From positions 1 to 34,447 of the forward strand of contig JAZOQP010000046.1 in assembly GCA_045656145.1 (NCBI GenBank): a stretch of DNA of 34,447 nucleotides, given 5' to 3'. Under the pieces are notes generated by a model. The model was not told the DNA's origin and ran no database searches. It worked only from the letters and a program-made list of their open reading frames with translations. Source of the stretch: SIG565 sp045656145 (GTDB taxonomy: Bacteria; Bacillota; Clostridia; Oscillospirales; Acutalibacteraceae). The position numbers were made by a program, and so were the translations under genes. Positions 15,772 to 23,544 of this stretch are shown here, piece after piece; within the stretch, counting starts at the first letter, position 1, and each line of letters begins with the position of its first letter.

Positions 15772-16785
15772 ATGGCAATTTTAGTTACCGGAGGAGCAGG
15801 CTATATAGGCTCTCATACCTGTATTGAAATGATTAAGGCAGGCCATGAGGTTGTAGTTGTTGATAACCTTGATAATTCAAGCAAGGAATCTTTAATAAGA
15901 GCTGAAGAAATAGTTGGCAAATCCATTAAGTTTTATGAGGCCGATGTTCGCGATATGGCTGCTTTAGAGCAGATATTCAGCGAAAATGAAATAGATGCAG
16001 TTATTCATTTTGCAGGCTTAAAGGCTGTTGGAGAATCGGTTGCAAAACCTATTGAATATTATGATAATAATCTTATCAGCACCCTTGTTTTGCTTGAAAC
16101 AATGAGAAACTTTGGCGTTAAAAAGTTTGTTTTCTCTTCTTCGGCTACTGTTTATGGAACATCTAAGGAAATGCCCTTAAAAGAGGGTATGCCCACAGGC
16201 GCTATTAATCCTTACGGCAGAACAAAGCTCTTCATTGAGGAAATGTTAAGGGATTTATACGTATCGGATAACAGCTGGGGTATAGCAATTCTTCGCTACT
16301 TTAACCCGATTGGCGCTCATCCTTCAGGCAAGATTGGTGAGGACCCAAAAGGCATTCCAAATAACCTTATGCCTTATATTGCTCAGGTAGCAGTTGGCAG
16401 GCGCGAGGAGCTTCATGTTTTCGGCAACGATTATAACACCGTTGATGGTACAGGCGTTCGCGATTATATCCATGTTTGCGATTTAGCAAAGGGACATGTT
16501 AAGGCGGTTGAATGGGCTCTTAAAAATGAGAAATGTGATGAGTTCAATTTAGGAACAGGTAACGGAACTAGCGTTTTAGAACTTAAATGCGCCTTTGAGA
16601 AGGCTTCGGGCGTTGAAATTCCGTTTGTTATTGACCCGCGTCGTCCGGGCGACCCTGATGAAGTTTATGCCAACGCTAAAAAGGCTGAGGAAATCTTAGG
16701 CTGGAAGGCAGAACTTAATATTGAAGATATGTGTAAGGACACTTGGAATTGGCAAAGCAATAACCCAAATGGTTACGCAAAATAA
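15772..16785 (+). CDS. galE: UDP-glucose 4-epimerase
   Basis: A 337-residue short-chain dehydrogenase-type epimerase interconverting UDP-glucose and UDP-galactose with bound NAD+. It has the Rossmann motif GGAGYIGS (7-14), the catalytic triad Ser124 (SSSATVYG), Tyr148 and Lys152 (YGRTK), and the typical RYFNPIGAHPSG and RDYIHVCDLA segments. Length is standard. It is monocistronic with its own consensus promoter and a strong terminator, so there is no linked Leloir-pathway gene; it probably supplies UDP-galactose for cell-surface glycans. Confidence 0.97.
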   Translation: MAILVTGGAGYIGSHTCIEMIKAGHEVVVVDNLDNSSKESLIRAEEIVGKSIKFYEADVRDMAALEQIFSENEIDAVIHFAGLKAVGESVAKPIEYYDNNLISTLVLLETMRNFGVKKFVFSSSATVYGTSKEMPLKEGMPTGAINPYGRTKLFIEEMLRDLYVSDNSWGIAILRYFNPIGAHPSGKIGEDPKGIPNNLMPYIAQVAVGRREELHVFGNDYNTVDGTGVRDYIHVCDLAKGHVKAVEWALKNEKCDEFNLGTGNGTSVLELKCAFEKASGVEIPFVIDPRRPGDPDEVYANAKKAEEILGWKAELNIEDMCKDTWNWQSNNPNGYAK

Positions 16786-16790
16786 AATTA

Positions 16791-16824
16791 AAGCATCTAA
16801 GAAATTTCTTAGATGCTTTTTTAT
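16791..16824. terminator. Bidirectional terminator between galE and the transglutaminase-like gene
   Basis: AAGCATCTAAGAAA (16791-16804) is followed directly by its exact complement (16805-16818) and a T tract; an A-rich stretch on the other side serves the converging minus-strand gene. Confidence 0.9.
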
Positions 16825-16825
16825 T

Positions 16826-18148
16826 TTAGAAATTATCTTTGGCTTCAATGGGAATAAAGTAATAATTATCGGTGTGGTAATATTCCTTTGCGAGCGTTAT
16901 GTTTTTGCCTAAAAGATATTTGCTGATTTCCCCCGAATAAATTTCTTTATCAATCAATTCTTTATAATCATTGGAAGAGGTTCCTCTATAAATATAGATA
17001 TATTTAGCCGAATTTTTAATGGTTAAATCAATAATATCTTTATAATTTTTAAGGAATTTCCCGTTTTCAACCTTTAAGGCATAGTTATTAAAGAAAGAAG
17101 CCTTATCATTAGTGCATTCGGGAATTTTAAGCTTTGAAGAAGTGTTAAATGAATGGTCGAGGCTTAAGAATTTTTTGGTTACATTAAAGTATTTATATAG
17201 GCAAACGAGTTGATTATCGGCATCGTCCCAAGTGGGATCTGCCATATACCAACTGCCTTCTAAATTAACCGCCGCCCACATGTGCGACATATTGCTTCCG
17301 CTTTCAACCGGTGTTACATTAATGCCAACATTATAGCAAAGCCATTGGAAAAGTTTAACATAACCTTCACATACCGCGTTACCCTTTAAAAGAGCGCCGA
17401 ATGAAGTGAAGGAATCTGAAAATGCGCTGCCGTTGTTTTGATAGATGCTTGCGGTTTTTTTATCATAGGTTACGGTGTCCAGGATATATTCATAAATCAT
17501 TTTTTCTTTTTGAAGCGGGGAATGCTCAGCAGGAATTACCGATAGGATGGCGCTGATTTTTTTGTTAAAATCTGCAATTTGTGATTTTATTAAATCCCTA
17601 TTGGCAAGGGTTATGGCATTATCGTTTATATCGAAAGTATCGGTAGTGGTGCCATCAAAATAGCAAAAAACAAATTCGGTAATAAATTTGTTTTCCGAGT
17701 TTATAACATAAGAGCAGGATTTTGCAAGATAAAAATATTGCGGATTATCTGCCATAAATGCCGAGTGCACCTTTTTAACGGTGTCTTCGGAAAGTTTAAA
17801 TTCGGCAATGTTAATAGTGTTTTCAAAATTTTCCACCGCTGAAACAAAGCGGTTATAAAGTGCCTTTTCGTTTTTGCTTAAGAAAGAATATTGATAATAA
17901 TATTCCTTTTTTAAAGCAATGCTTTCTTCGGTGGCGGGTTCTTGCTTTTCGGCAGTGTCTGCTTCCGATTCTTTCTGGGGTTCTGTTTTAGGCTCCTCTT
18001 CTATGTTTTCCTTTTCGGTTTCATCCGCTTTTGAGGATACTAAAGGGGGAGTATTGGTATTTGTGTTAACCGCCTCATCTATAGAAGAGCAGGCTGAAAG
18101 CGAAAAAATAAGGAGGATACTAAGAAAAACTGCAACTGCTTTTTTCAT
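16826..18148 (-). CDS. Lipoprotein with transglutaminase-like domain
   Basis: A 440-residue lipoprotein (lipobox SLSAC, Cys20). Residues 25-80 are an acidic Glu/Lys/Pro linker. A transglutaminase-like cysteine-protease fold follows, with a plausible triad Cys260 (NAVCEGYVKLFQWLC), His289 (SHMWAAVNLEG) and Asp304 (DPTWDD). Bacterial proteins of this class cleave or crosslink proteins or peptidoglycan peptides at the cell surface; the substrate is unknown. The start has AGGAGGATCC upstream and lies 20 bases after the CNNM-type gene, so the two form an operon. Confidence 0.88.
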   Translation of the reverse strand: MKKAVAVFLSILLIFSLSACSSIDEAVNTNTNTPPLVSSKADETEKENIEEEPKTEPQKESEADTAEKQEPATEESIALKKEYYYQYSFLSKNEKALYNRFVSAVENFENTINIAEFKLSEDTVKKVHSAFMADNPQYFYLAKSCSYVINSENKFITEFVFCYFDGTTTDTFDINDNAITLANRDLIKSQIADFNKKISAILSVIPAEHSPLQKEKMIYEYILDTVTYDKKTASIYQNNGSAFSDSFTSFGALLKGNAVCEGYVKLFQWLCYNVGINVTPVESGSNMSHMWAAVNLEGSWYMADPTWDDADNQLVCLYKYFNVTKKFLSLDHSFNTSSKLKIPECTNDKASFFNNYALKVENGKFLKNYKDIIDLTIKNSAKYIYIYRGTSSNDYKELIDKEIYSGEISKYLLGKNITLAKEYYHTDNYYFIPIEAKDNF

Positions 18149-18168
18149 AGGGATCCTCCTTTGGCTTA

Positions 18169-19509
18169 TTATTCTTCTATTTGTTCTTCGGGTAACTTTT
18201 CGGCGGTGATGCTTTCTATTCTTCTTTCATCAACCTCTTCCACCTTAAAGGAATAACCGCCATATTCAATAATCGGTTTTTCATCCTCTCCGGGAATTCT
18301 GCCGAGTTCCGACATAATATATCCGCCAACCGTATCATAATCGCCCTCAGGGAATGTGATATCAAGAATTTCCTCAACCTCTTTGATATCACTTGTGCCA
18401 TCAAGCTGATAGGTGGTTTCATTTATTTGCTCAATTTCTTCTTCCTCGTTATCATATTCATCCTGCATATTGCCAACTATTGATTCAAGCAGGTCTTCTA
18501 TGGTTACGATACCCGAAATGCCGCCATATTCATCGCAAACAAAAACAAGCTGCAGATGTTTTTCGGTCATTTCATTGAAAAGGTCGCCGCAACGCTTGGT
18601 TTCGGGGAAGAACTGAGGAGTTCTCATTATATCGGCAATTTTAAGGGATTTCGGTATGCTTTTGCCAACAAATTTAAGTAAATCCTTAATATAGATAATA
18701 CCTTTTATATTATCAAGGTCTTCTTCATAAACGGGGATTCTCGAATAACCCTCGGCCATTGATTTTGCGATAACTTCGGAAAAATCATCATTGATTTCAA
18801 CCGCTTCAATATCGGTGCGGTGGGTCATAACATCGCTGGCTAAGAGGTCATCAAATTCAAAAATGTTATTAATCATTTCCTTTTGGCTTTCCTCAATAAC
18901 GCCCTTTTCTTCGCCTGCATCAACTAGCATAAGAATTTCTTCTTCGGTAACATTTTCTTCATTTGCATTGGGGTCAAGCCCGAAAATTCTTAAAATTATG
19001 TTTGTTATAAAGGAAAAAATTATTATAAAGGGTTTTAAAATTGCCATAAAGAATGAGAGAAGCCTTGAAGAAATGAATGCAATTTTCTCAAACTTTTGCA
19101 TTGCGATTTTCTTAGGAATAAACTCGCCGAAAAGTAATGAGAAAAACGATATTACTATGGCGATTATAACGAGCGCTAAGGCCTTAATCCAAATTGGAAT
19201 AATATATGTTTTGAAAAGATATGAAAGCGCCTTAACAACGGGGGTATAGAAAAATCTTGTTGCTGTAACCGCGGTCAAAAAGCCTGCAAGGGTTTTGCCA
19301 ACACTTACTGATGAAAGGAAATCAGATGGTTTTTTGGTAAGATTTAAAATTCTTTGAGCCTTTTTATTTCCATCCTCTGCAAGTTCTCGCAATTTTAAAT
19401 CATTAAGTGTGATAATTGCGGTTTCGCTCATATTGAAAAATGCGTGAATAAGAATAAGTAATAAAAGTAAAAGTATTTTGTAGATTAAATTGGCAGGGTC
19501 GCCGTCCAT
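18169..19509 (-). CDS. CNNM/CorC-type membrane protein (hemolysin-family, CBS domains)
   Basis: A 446-residue membrane protein of the family often labelled hemolysin or HlyC/CorC. It has an N-terminal DUF21/CNNM transmembrane domain (SETAIITLNDLKLRELAEDG near the start, about four membrane segments), two CBS domains (VMTHRTDIEAVEIND and IADIMRTPQFFPET), and the C-terminal CorC_HlyC transporter-associated domain (YQLDGTSDIKEVEEILDI...DTVGGYIMSELGRIP). CNNM/CorC proteins are linked to Mg2+ or other cation export. First gene of a two-gene operon. Confidence 0.92.
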   Translation of the reverse strand: MDGDPANLIYKILLLLLLILIHAFFNMSETAIITLNDLKLRELAEDGNKKAQRILNLTKKPSDFLSSVSVGKTLAGFLTAVTATRFFYTPVVKALSYLFKTYIIPIWIKALALVIIAIVISFFSLLFGEFIPKKIAMQKFEKIAFISSRLLSFFMAILKPFIIIFSFITNIILRIFGLDPNANEENVTEEEILMLVDAGEEKGVIEESQKEMINNIFEFDDLLASDVMTHRTDIEAVEINDDFSEVIAKSMAEGYSRIPVYEEDLDNIKGIIYIKDLLKFVGKSIPKSLKIADIMRTPQFFPETKRCGDLFNEMTEKHLQLVFVCDEYGGISGIVTIEDLLESIVGNMQDEYDNEEEEIEQINETTYQLDGTSDIKEVEEILDITFPEGDYDTVGGYIMSELGRIPGEDEKPIIEYGGYSFKVEEVDERRIESITAEKLPEEQIEE

Positions 19510-19571
19510 TTTATTTTCTCCGTTTCAAAATTATTAGCAGATATATTATATACAATAATCCACTTTAGATT

Positions 19572-19600
19572 ATAATAAAGGTTTTTTGCCTTTTTGTCAA
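19572..19600 (-). promoter_or_regulatory. Promoter of the CNNM/CorC operon
   Basis: Minus strand: -35 TTGACA (19595-19600), 17-base spacer, -10 TATTAT (19572-19577). It begins only 5 bases after the terminator of the upstream epimerase gene. Confidence 0.75.
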
Positions 19601-19604
19601 TAAA

Positions 19605-19632
19605 AAAATAAGCCGTTTTTGCGGCTTATTTT
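19605..19632 (-). terminator. Terminator of the ppa-epimerase operon
   Basis: Minus-strand stem AATAAGCCG with CGGCTTATT around a 6-base loop, then a run of T. The stop codon TAA of the epimerase gene (19626-19628) lies inside the stem. Confidence 0.85.
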
Positions 19633-20513
19633 GTAAGATTAATTAAATTTCTTCCCGTTTTTTCCATAAATGAGGAAACCTCTTTTGCAAGACTTGGCGG
19701 GAATTTATTTAAAAATTTATCGGCTTCGAAGGTGAGTTCGCCCTTATAATCAATGCTTTTGAGCGCCATCATCACACCCTCAAAATCGATTTTTCCCAAA
19801 AAAGGAAGAAGATGCTCATCATCTTCGGTGTTGTTATCATGAACATGAAGGGCCTCAATTCTTGAGCCTAAAACCTTAATGCTGTCTTTCGGGTCAACAC
19901 CCGTAAGGGCGCAGTGGCCTATATCAAGACAGGCAACGAAGCCGCCATATAGCTTATTTAGTTCATCAACATATTTTGCAAATTCATAAGGGTTTGAGCA
20001 AACATCGGATACGATTTTTTGTGAAAAGATATTCTTTTGCCACATATTTTCAAGCGCAATTTTAACCCCTGCTTTCTTGGCAATTGGGGCAAATTCGCCA
20101 TAAAACTTCATATTAATTTTAAAGAATTCCTCATTGCTTTCAAGATGGAAGTTTCGGTGGTGCCATGGATGGATGATTACTCTTTTAGCGCCAACAATAC
20201 CTGCTATTTCTATAGCTCTCTTTATTTTAAAGAAAATATCTTCTCTTGCTTTTTCATCATTTATAAAATCATAACTGTTAAAGCGGTAGGGAGCATGGCA
20301 TTGATTGAAGGTAACACCATTTTCTGCGGCAATCGCTTTCATTTTCTCGGCTATTTCCTTGTAGTTTTCACAAAGCAAAGGGTCTTGGTCAGATTTACCT
20401 AAATGGGTTAGGGTTAAATCGAGGCAATCAAAACCTATTTTGGATAGTCGCCTTATGCCTTCTTCATAACCGAAATTTTTTGTGTAAAACTCAGTTTGTG
20501 TGGAAAGAAACAT
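19626..20513 (-). CDS. Sugar phosphate isomerase/epimerase family TIM-barrel protein
   Basis: A 295-residue protein of the xylose isomerase-like / AP endonuclease family 2 TIM barrel. Metal-ligand signatures are visible: FNQCHAPYRF, VIIHPWHHRNF, ALENMW, CLDIGHCALTG, ALHVHDNN and LTFEAD. Members include sugar epimerases, inosose dehydratases and hydroxypyruvate isomerases; the substrate cannot be told. It starts 8 bases after the pyrophosphatase gene, whose stop codon TAG is part of its AGGAG ribosome binding site, so translation is coupled. Confidence 0.85.
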   Translation of the reverse strand: MFLSTQTEFYTKNFGYEEGIRRLSKIGFDCLDLTLTHLGKSDQDPLLCENYKEIAEKMKAIAAENGVTFNQCHAPYRFNSYDFINDEKAREDIFFKIKRAIEIAGIVGAKRVIIHPWHHRNFHLESNEEFFKINMKFYGEFAPIAKKAGVKIALENMWQKNIFSQKIVSDVCSNPYEFAKYVDELNKLYGGFVACLDIGHCALTGVDPKDSIKVLGSRIEALHVHDNNTEDDEHLLPFLGKIDFEGVMMALKSIDYKGELTFEADKFLNKFPPSLAKEVSSFMEKTGRNLINLTK

Positions 20514-20521
20514 AATAACTC

Positions 20522-21055
20522 CTATTTGCAGAATGTATCAACGTAATTGTCGATAGCGGCCTTGATTACTTCTATTGCGGTATCTCTATCGCTTACTTCG
20601 TTAACAGCGGTATCCTTATTCTCAAGGTTTTTATAAACCTGGAAGAAGTGGCGCATCTCATCAAAAATATGAGAGGGAAGCTCGTTAATGCTCTTATACT
20701 GATTATAGTTGGGGTCGTTGAAAGGAATGGCTATAATCTTTTCATCGTTTCTTCCGTTATCAATCATGGAAATAACGCCGATAGGATAGGCCCTTACCAA
20801 ACACATAGGCTCAATTTCTTCGCTGCAAAGAAGCAAAACATCAAGCGGGTCGCCATCATCGCCAAAGGTGCGAGGAATAAAGCCATAGTTAGCGGGATAG
20901 CGGGTAGCGGTGTAAAGAATTCTATCAAGCATTAGGTGGCCTGTTTCTTTATCAAGCTCATATTTTTTCTTGCTTCCCTTAGTAATCTCAATAACGCAAA
21001 CAAAATCTTCGGGCATAATGCGTTTTGGAGAAATATCGTGCCAAATATTAGACAT
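20522..21055 (-). CDS. ppa: Inorganic pyrophosphatase (family I)
   Basis: A 177-residue soluble pyrophosphatase hydrolysing PPi to drive biosynthetic reactions. Family I markers are present: EITKGSKKKYELDKETG, YPANYGFIPRTFGDDGDPLDVLLL with the Asp-rich active-site stretch, and VISMIDNGRNDEKIIA. I use ATG 21055 because the preceding in-frame GTG at 21064 overlaps the AAGGTG ribosome binding site. It heads a two-gene operon with the TIM-barrel epimerase under a consensus promoter. Confidence 0.95.
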   Translation of the reverse strand: MSNIWHDISPKRIMPEDFVCVIEITKGSKKKYELDKETGHLMLDRILYTATRYPANYGFIPRTFGDDGDPLDVLLLCSEEIEPMCLVRAYPIGVISMIDNGRNDEKIIAIPFNDPNYNQYKSINELPSHIFDEMRHFFQVYKNLENKDTAVNEVSDRDTAIEVIKAAIDNYVDTFCK

Positions 21056-21084
21056 ATTAATCACCTTATCTTTAAATTTATTAA

Positions 21085-21113
21085 ATTATACCTTTTTTAT
21101 TATCATTTGTCAA
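21085..21113 (-). promoter_or_regulatory. Promoter of ppa
   Basis: Minus strand: TTGACA (21108-21113), 17-base spacer, TATAAT (21085-21090); a perfect sigma-A consensus. Confidence 0.9.
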
Positions 21114-21122
21114 ATAGGATAA

Positions 21123-21153
21123 AAAAGAACAGCTTTTTGAAAGCTGTTCTTTT
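21123..21153 (-). terminator. Terminator of the acyltransferase gene
   Basis: Arms 21123-21136 and 21140-21153 are perfectly complementary (14 bp, 3-base loop) with a run of T on the minus strand; the stem touches the stop codon of the gene. Confidence 0.85.
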
Positions 21154-21772
21154 ATCCTTGAAAATTAAGATTGTTTTCATCCTTATAAGCAATTACCTTT
21201 GCAGGAACTCCGCCTACAATGGCGTTTTCGGGGACATCTTTAACAACAACTGCTCCCGCTGCCGCCAAAGAGCCTGAATGCATTGTTACTTTACCTAAAA
21301 CCTTTGCCCCGCAGGTAACCGATACGTTATCCTCTAAAATAGGGCGGAATTGCTCTTTGAAACCTATGGTAACCTGCTGATAAATTCTGCAGTTTTTCCC
21401 GATTTTTTCCGCAGTTATAATGGTGGAGAAACCGTGTTGGATATATAACCCGCCACCGATATCCTCGGTGTAAATATATAAGGTTTCTAAAGGCTTCCAT
21501 AAAATTCTGGCAATTATAAAATGAATGAAACAAGAAAAGGTGCGAGCAGGATTTTTAAAACGATGCTGCAAAAGATTTCGGAATTCTTTTTTATATGTTA
21601 AATACCAATTCAGCGATTCGAATAAACTGAGATTTACTCCATCAATTTCATTCCATCTCTTAATATCCTCTTTAATTAACTGCTTTTGTTTGGAAAGCAA
21701 TACGCATAGAAAAACAGGGAATGTTCTTAGATAATTTACAGCTGCTAATAATCTTTTAGCGCAACTCGGCAT
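21152..21772 (-). CDS. Serine acetyltransferase-like hexapeptide-repeat acyltransferase
   Basis: A 206-residue left-handed beta-helix acyltransferase. After an alpha-helical N-terminal half come hexapeptide repeats: YTEDIGGGLYIQHGFSTII, IGKNCRIYQQVTIG, NVSVTCGAKVLG, SLAAAGAVVVKDVPENAIVGGVPAK. The C-terminal part resembles CysE, but the N-terminal half lacks the usual CysE region and is closer to acetyltransferases that act on capsule or cell-wall sugars. It is alone in its transcription unit, with a perfect promoter and only a weak ribosome binding site (AAGAAGTGA). No cysK or glycosyltransferase is nearby. Acyl-CoA transfer is near-certain; the acceptor is unknown. Confidence 0.82.
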   Translation of the reverse strand: MPSCAKRLLAAVNYLRTFPVFLCVLLSKQKQLIKEDIKRWNEIDGVNLSLFESLNWYLTYKKEFRNLLQHRFKNPARTFSCFIHFIIARILWKPLETLYIYTEDIGGGLYIQHGFSTIITAEKIGKNCRIYQQVTIGFKEQFRPILEDNVSVTCGAKVLGKVTMHSGSLAAAGAVVVKDVPENAIVGGVPAKVIAYKDENNLNFQG

Positions 21773-21807
21773 TTAATTCACTTCTTTTCTAAAAAAACTG
21801 TAACCTA

Positions 21808-21836
21808 ATTATACCATTCGCTTATTTTACTGTCAA
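21808..21836 (-). promoter_or_regulatory. Promoter of the acyltransferase gene
   Basis: Minus strand: TTGACA (21831-21836), 17-base spacer, TATAAT (21808-21813). It is independent of the structured RNA upstream, which argues that RNA is not simply this gene's leader. Confidence 0.88.
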
Positions 21837-21902
21837 TCATTTCCATGATTATTGCTTTGTTTCCTGAATGCCTTTAAATTTTGATGCATAATTTTTCTCC
21901 CT

Positions 21903-22064
21903 AAAAATAAAAAGTGTGCGCAACCGAAGTTACACACACCGAAAAACATATAACTCCAATTGCTGCGACACAACTTGACAAACCACCAGGAAGCCAAAAC
22001 GGAGTATATGCTTTTACCTGAATAAAAGCAATTCCTGGCGAATTTGTTATTAAGTTGTGTCGCA
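21903..22064 (-). ncRNA. Unassigned structured RNA gene with own promoter and terminator
   Basis: Read on the minus strand, the RNA would start at the base of a perfect 13-bp helix (22052-22064 with 21964-21976). Nested inside are 5-bp (22043-22047 with 21978-21982), 7-bp (22032-22038 with 21986-21992) and 8-bp (22023-22030 with 22009-22016) helices, the last capped by a 6-base loop. A single-stranded CATATACTCC in the inner bulge can pair with GGAGTTATATG 3' of the main helix, making a pseudoknot. An 11-bp terminator hairpin with a UUCG loop (21914-21939) and a T tract closes it. The length is about 160 bases. I find no credible reading frame and no match to tmRNA, SRP RNA, RNase P or a riboswitch I know. 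6S RNA is similar in size, but I cannot align it. Confidence 0.75.
21914..21939 (-). terminator. Terminator of the structured RNA
   Basis: Minus-strand stem GTGTGTGTAAC / GTTGCGCACAC (two G-U pairs) with a TTCG tetraloop, followed by TTTTTATTTTT. Confidence 0.92.
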
Positions 22065-22069
22065 AGGTT

Positions 22070-22097
22070 AGTATATCACATTTTTTATTTATTACAA
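22070..22097 (-). promoter_or_regulatory. Promoter of the structured RNA
   Basis: Minus strand: -35 TTGTAA (22092-22097), 16-base spacer, -10 TATACT (22070-22075). Predicted start at 22063-22064, the first base of the main helix. Confidence 0.65.
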
Positions 22098-22118
22098 TAT
22101 TTAATTTTAAAATAAAAA

Positions 22119-22147
22119 TCCCCGATAAGCTTTTGGCTTATCGGGGG
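22119..22147 (-). terminator. Terminator of the oadB-oadG-like operon
   Basis: CCCCGATAAGC (22120-22130) pairs exactly with 22136-22146, loop TTTTG; on the minus strand it is followed by ATTTTTATTTT. It ends transcription before the structured RNA promoter. Confidence 0.92.
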
Positions 22148-22158
22148 AATAAAAAGGT

Positions 22159-22281
22159 TTATTTAAAAATCTTATTAATAGCAACTGTGGCGCCGATTAT
22201 AACGAGCATAACGAGGATGATTGTTAACATTCCTTCGCCCATATAGGTTGCATTTTTTACAAAGTTCATAGGTTCAAACAT
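22159..22281 (-). CDS. OadG-like small membrane subunit (40 aa)
   Basis: A 40-residue single-span membrane peptide beginning MFEPMNFVKNATYMGEGM and continuing as a hydrophobic helix (LTIILVMLVIIGATVAI) with a basic end NKIFK. It has a strong ribosome binding site, AGGAGG, 7 bases before the ATG and starts 11 bases after the oadB-like gene. This matches the class of very short OadG-related subunits that accompany OadB-like proteins; OadG assembles and stabilises the Na+ pump in oxaloacetate decarboxylase. A terminator directly follows, so this is the last gene of the riboswitch-controlled unit. It is short enough to be missed by length-limited gene calling. Confidence 0.85.
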   Translation of the reverse strand: MFEPMNFVKNATYMGEGMLTIILVMLVIIGATVAINKIFK

Positions 22282-22292
22282 AATTTTACCTC

Positions 22293-23486
22293 CTACATAA
22301 AGAAGTTAAGAATGAGTCCGCCTGCGATAACCGATGCTATCTGGCCTGACACATTAACGCCCATTGAGTGCATAAGAAGGAAGTTTTGCGGGTCTTCTTT
22401 AAGTCCCATCTTATGAACAATTCTGCCTGACATGGGGAATGCCGAAATACCTGCGGCACCTATCATGGGGTTAATCTTCTTCTTGGAGAAGATGTTGATA
22501 ATCTTTGCAAAGATTACACCGCCTGCAGTATCAAATATGAAGGCAACAAGACCAAGACCTAAGATTAATAGGGTGGTCGGCTGTAGGAAGGTTGAGTGGT
22601 GCATCTTGGTTGCGATAGTGATACCAAGGAAAATGGTGATAAGGTTTGCGAGAACCTTTTGAGCAGTTTCGGAAAGCGAATCAAGAACACCGCATTCGCG
22701 AATTAGGTTACCAAACATTAAGAAACCAACAAGGGATACCGAAGCGGGTGCTACAAGACCTGCAATAACGGTAATTACGATGGGGAAGAGGATTCTGGTT
22801 AACTTAGAAACCTGCTTAGGTTCATAAGGCATACGGATTAAACGCTCTTTCTTGGTGGTTAAAGCCTTGATAACAGGCGGCTGAATGATGGGAACAAGTG
22901 CCATATAAGAATATGCTGCAACGGCGATTTCTCCCATATACTGACTACCGAGCTTCTGAGATACAACAATAGAGGTAGGACCATCTGCTGCACCGATAAT
23001 TGCGATAGAAGCGGCATCGTTTACCGGGAAGAACATAGAAGCCATACAAAGAGTGAAGAAAATACCAAACTGAGCTGCCGCACCGAACACCATAAGCTTC
23101 GGATTGGAAAGCACGGGGCCGAAATCTATCATGGCACCGATACCGATAAAGAGAATTAGCGGGAAGAGCTCGTTTGCGATACCTGCGTTATAGAGCACAT
23201 CGAGTGCGCCAACCTCGGCAGATAAGCCTTCTGCGCCGGATGCGAGAAGAGTTTCATACTCAGCCTTTGTGAGATGCTTTACAACACCCTCAATTTCCTG
23301 CACATACTGTGTGATAACGCCTGATATCGGCAAGTTTACGAGAATTGCGCCAAAGCCCATAGGTAAAAGAAGGGTTGGCTCCATCTCTTTTTTGATGGCC
23401 AAGAATATGAGCAGTCCGCCGATTGCCCACATTACAAGCATTGGCCAATGAAAGTTGGATGCGAGTGTACTAAAAATTTCAGCCAT
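22293..23486 (-). CDS. OadB/GcdB-like Na+-translocating decarboxylase beta-subunit family membrane protein
   Basis: A 397-residue polytopic protein of the OadB/GcdB/MmdB family, which in complete complexes couples carboxybiotin decarboxylation to Na+ export. Family signatures are clear: LFIGIGAMIDFGPVLSNP, IIGAADGPTSIVVSQKLG, and SGRIVHKMGLKEDPQNFLLMHSMGVNVSGQIASV. The start is ATG 23486, preceded by AAGGAG; a longer reading would run into the terminator hairpin. No carboxyltransferase alpha subunit, biotin carrier or biotin ligase is nearby; only the 40-residue OadG-like gene follows. The gene is controlled by a yybP-ykoY (Mn2+) riboswitch, unexpected for a decarboxylase and suggesting a cation transport role. 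Confidence 0.92.
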   Translation of the reverse strand: MAEIFSTLASNFHWPMLVMWAIGGLLIFLAIKKEMEPTLLLPMGFGAILVNLPISGVITQYVQEIEGVVKHLTKAEYETLLASGAEGLSAEVGALDVLYNAGIANELFPLILFIGIGAMIDFGPVLSNPKLMVFGAAAQFGIFFTLCMASMFFPVNDAASIAIIGAADGPTSIVVSQKLGSQYMGEIAVAAYSYMALVPIIQPPVIKALTTKKERLIRMPYEPKQVSKLTRILFPIVITVIAGLVAPASVSLVGFLMFGNLIRECGVLDSLSETAQKVLANLITIFLGITIATKMHHSTFLQPTTLLILGLGLVAFIFDTAGGVIFAKIINIFSKKKINPMIGAAGISAFPMSGRIVHKMGLKEDPQNFLLMHSMGVNVSGQIASVIAGGLILNFFM

Positions 23487-23500
23487 TTTATTTCTCCTTT

Positions 23501-23544
23501 TAAAAAATAAAGACTTCAACCGTGAAACACACAGTCGAAGTCTT
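23501..23544 (-). terminator. Riboswitch-controlled intrinsic terminator
   Basis: Minus-strand 13-bp hairpin (23532-23544 with 23510-23522, two G-U pairs plus one U-G) followed by TATTTTTTA, only 7 bases before the ribosome binding site. Its 5' arm includes GACTTCG, the 3' strand of aptamer helix P1, so aptamer and terminator exclude one another: ligand binding should allow transcription (an ON switch). Confidence 0.88.

Noticed and set aside
21975..22003. Plus-strand TTGACA at 21975 as a promoter through the structured RNA locus
   Set aside because: No -10 lies at a usable distance (AACGGA at 17), whereas the minus strand has both promoter and terminator in place.
21773..22064. Structured RNA as a riboswitch leader of the acyltransferase
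   Set aside because: A perfect promoter (21808-21836) lies between it and the gene, and no alternative antiterminator pairing with the terminator arm was found; this is not fully excluded.
22055..22246. 63-codon plus-strand frame over the oadB-like operon terminator
   Set aside because: It has no ribosome binding site, crosses a strong hairpin, and is antisense to the OadG-like gene.
23501..23544. Terminator of the VanY-type gene
   Set aside because: A perfect promoter and the riboswitch aptamer lie between that gene and this hairpin, and the hairpin shares bases with aptamer P1, so it belongs to the riboswitch.
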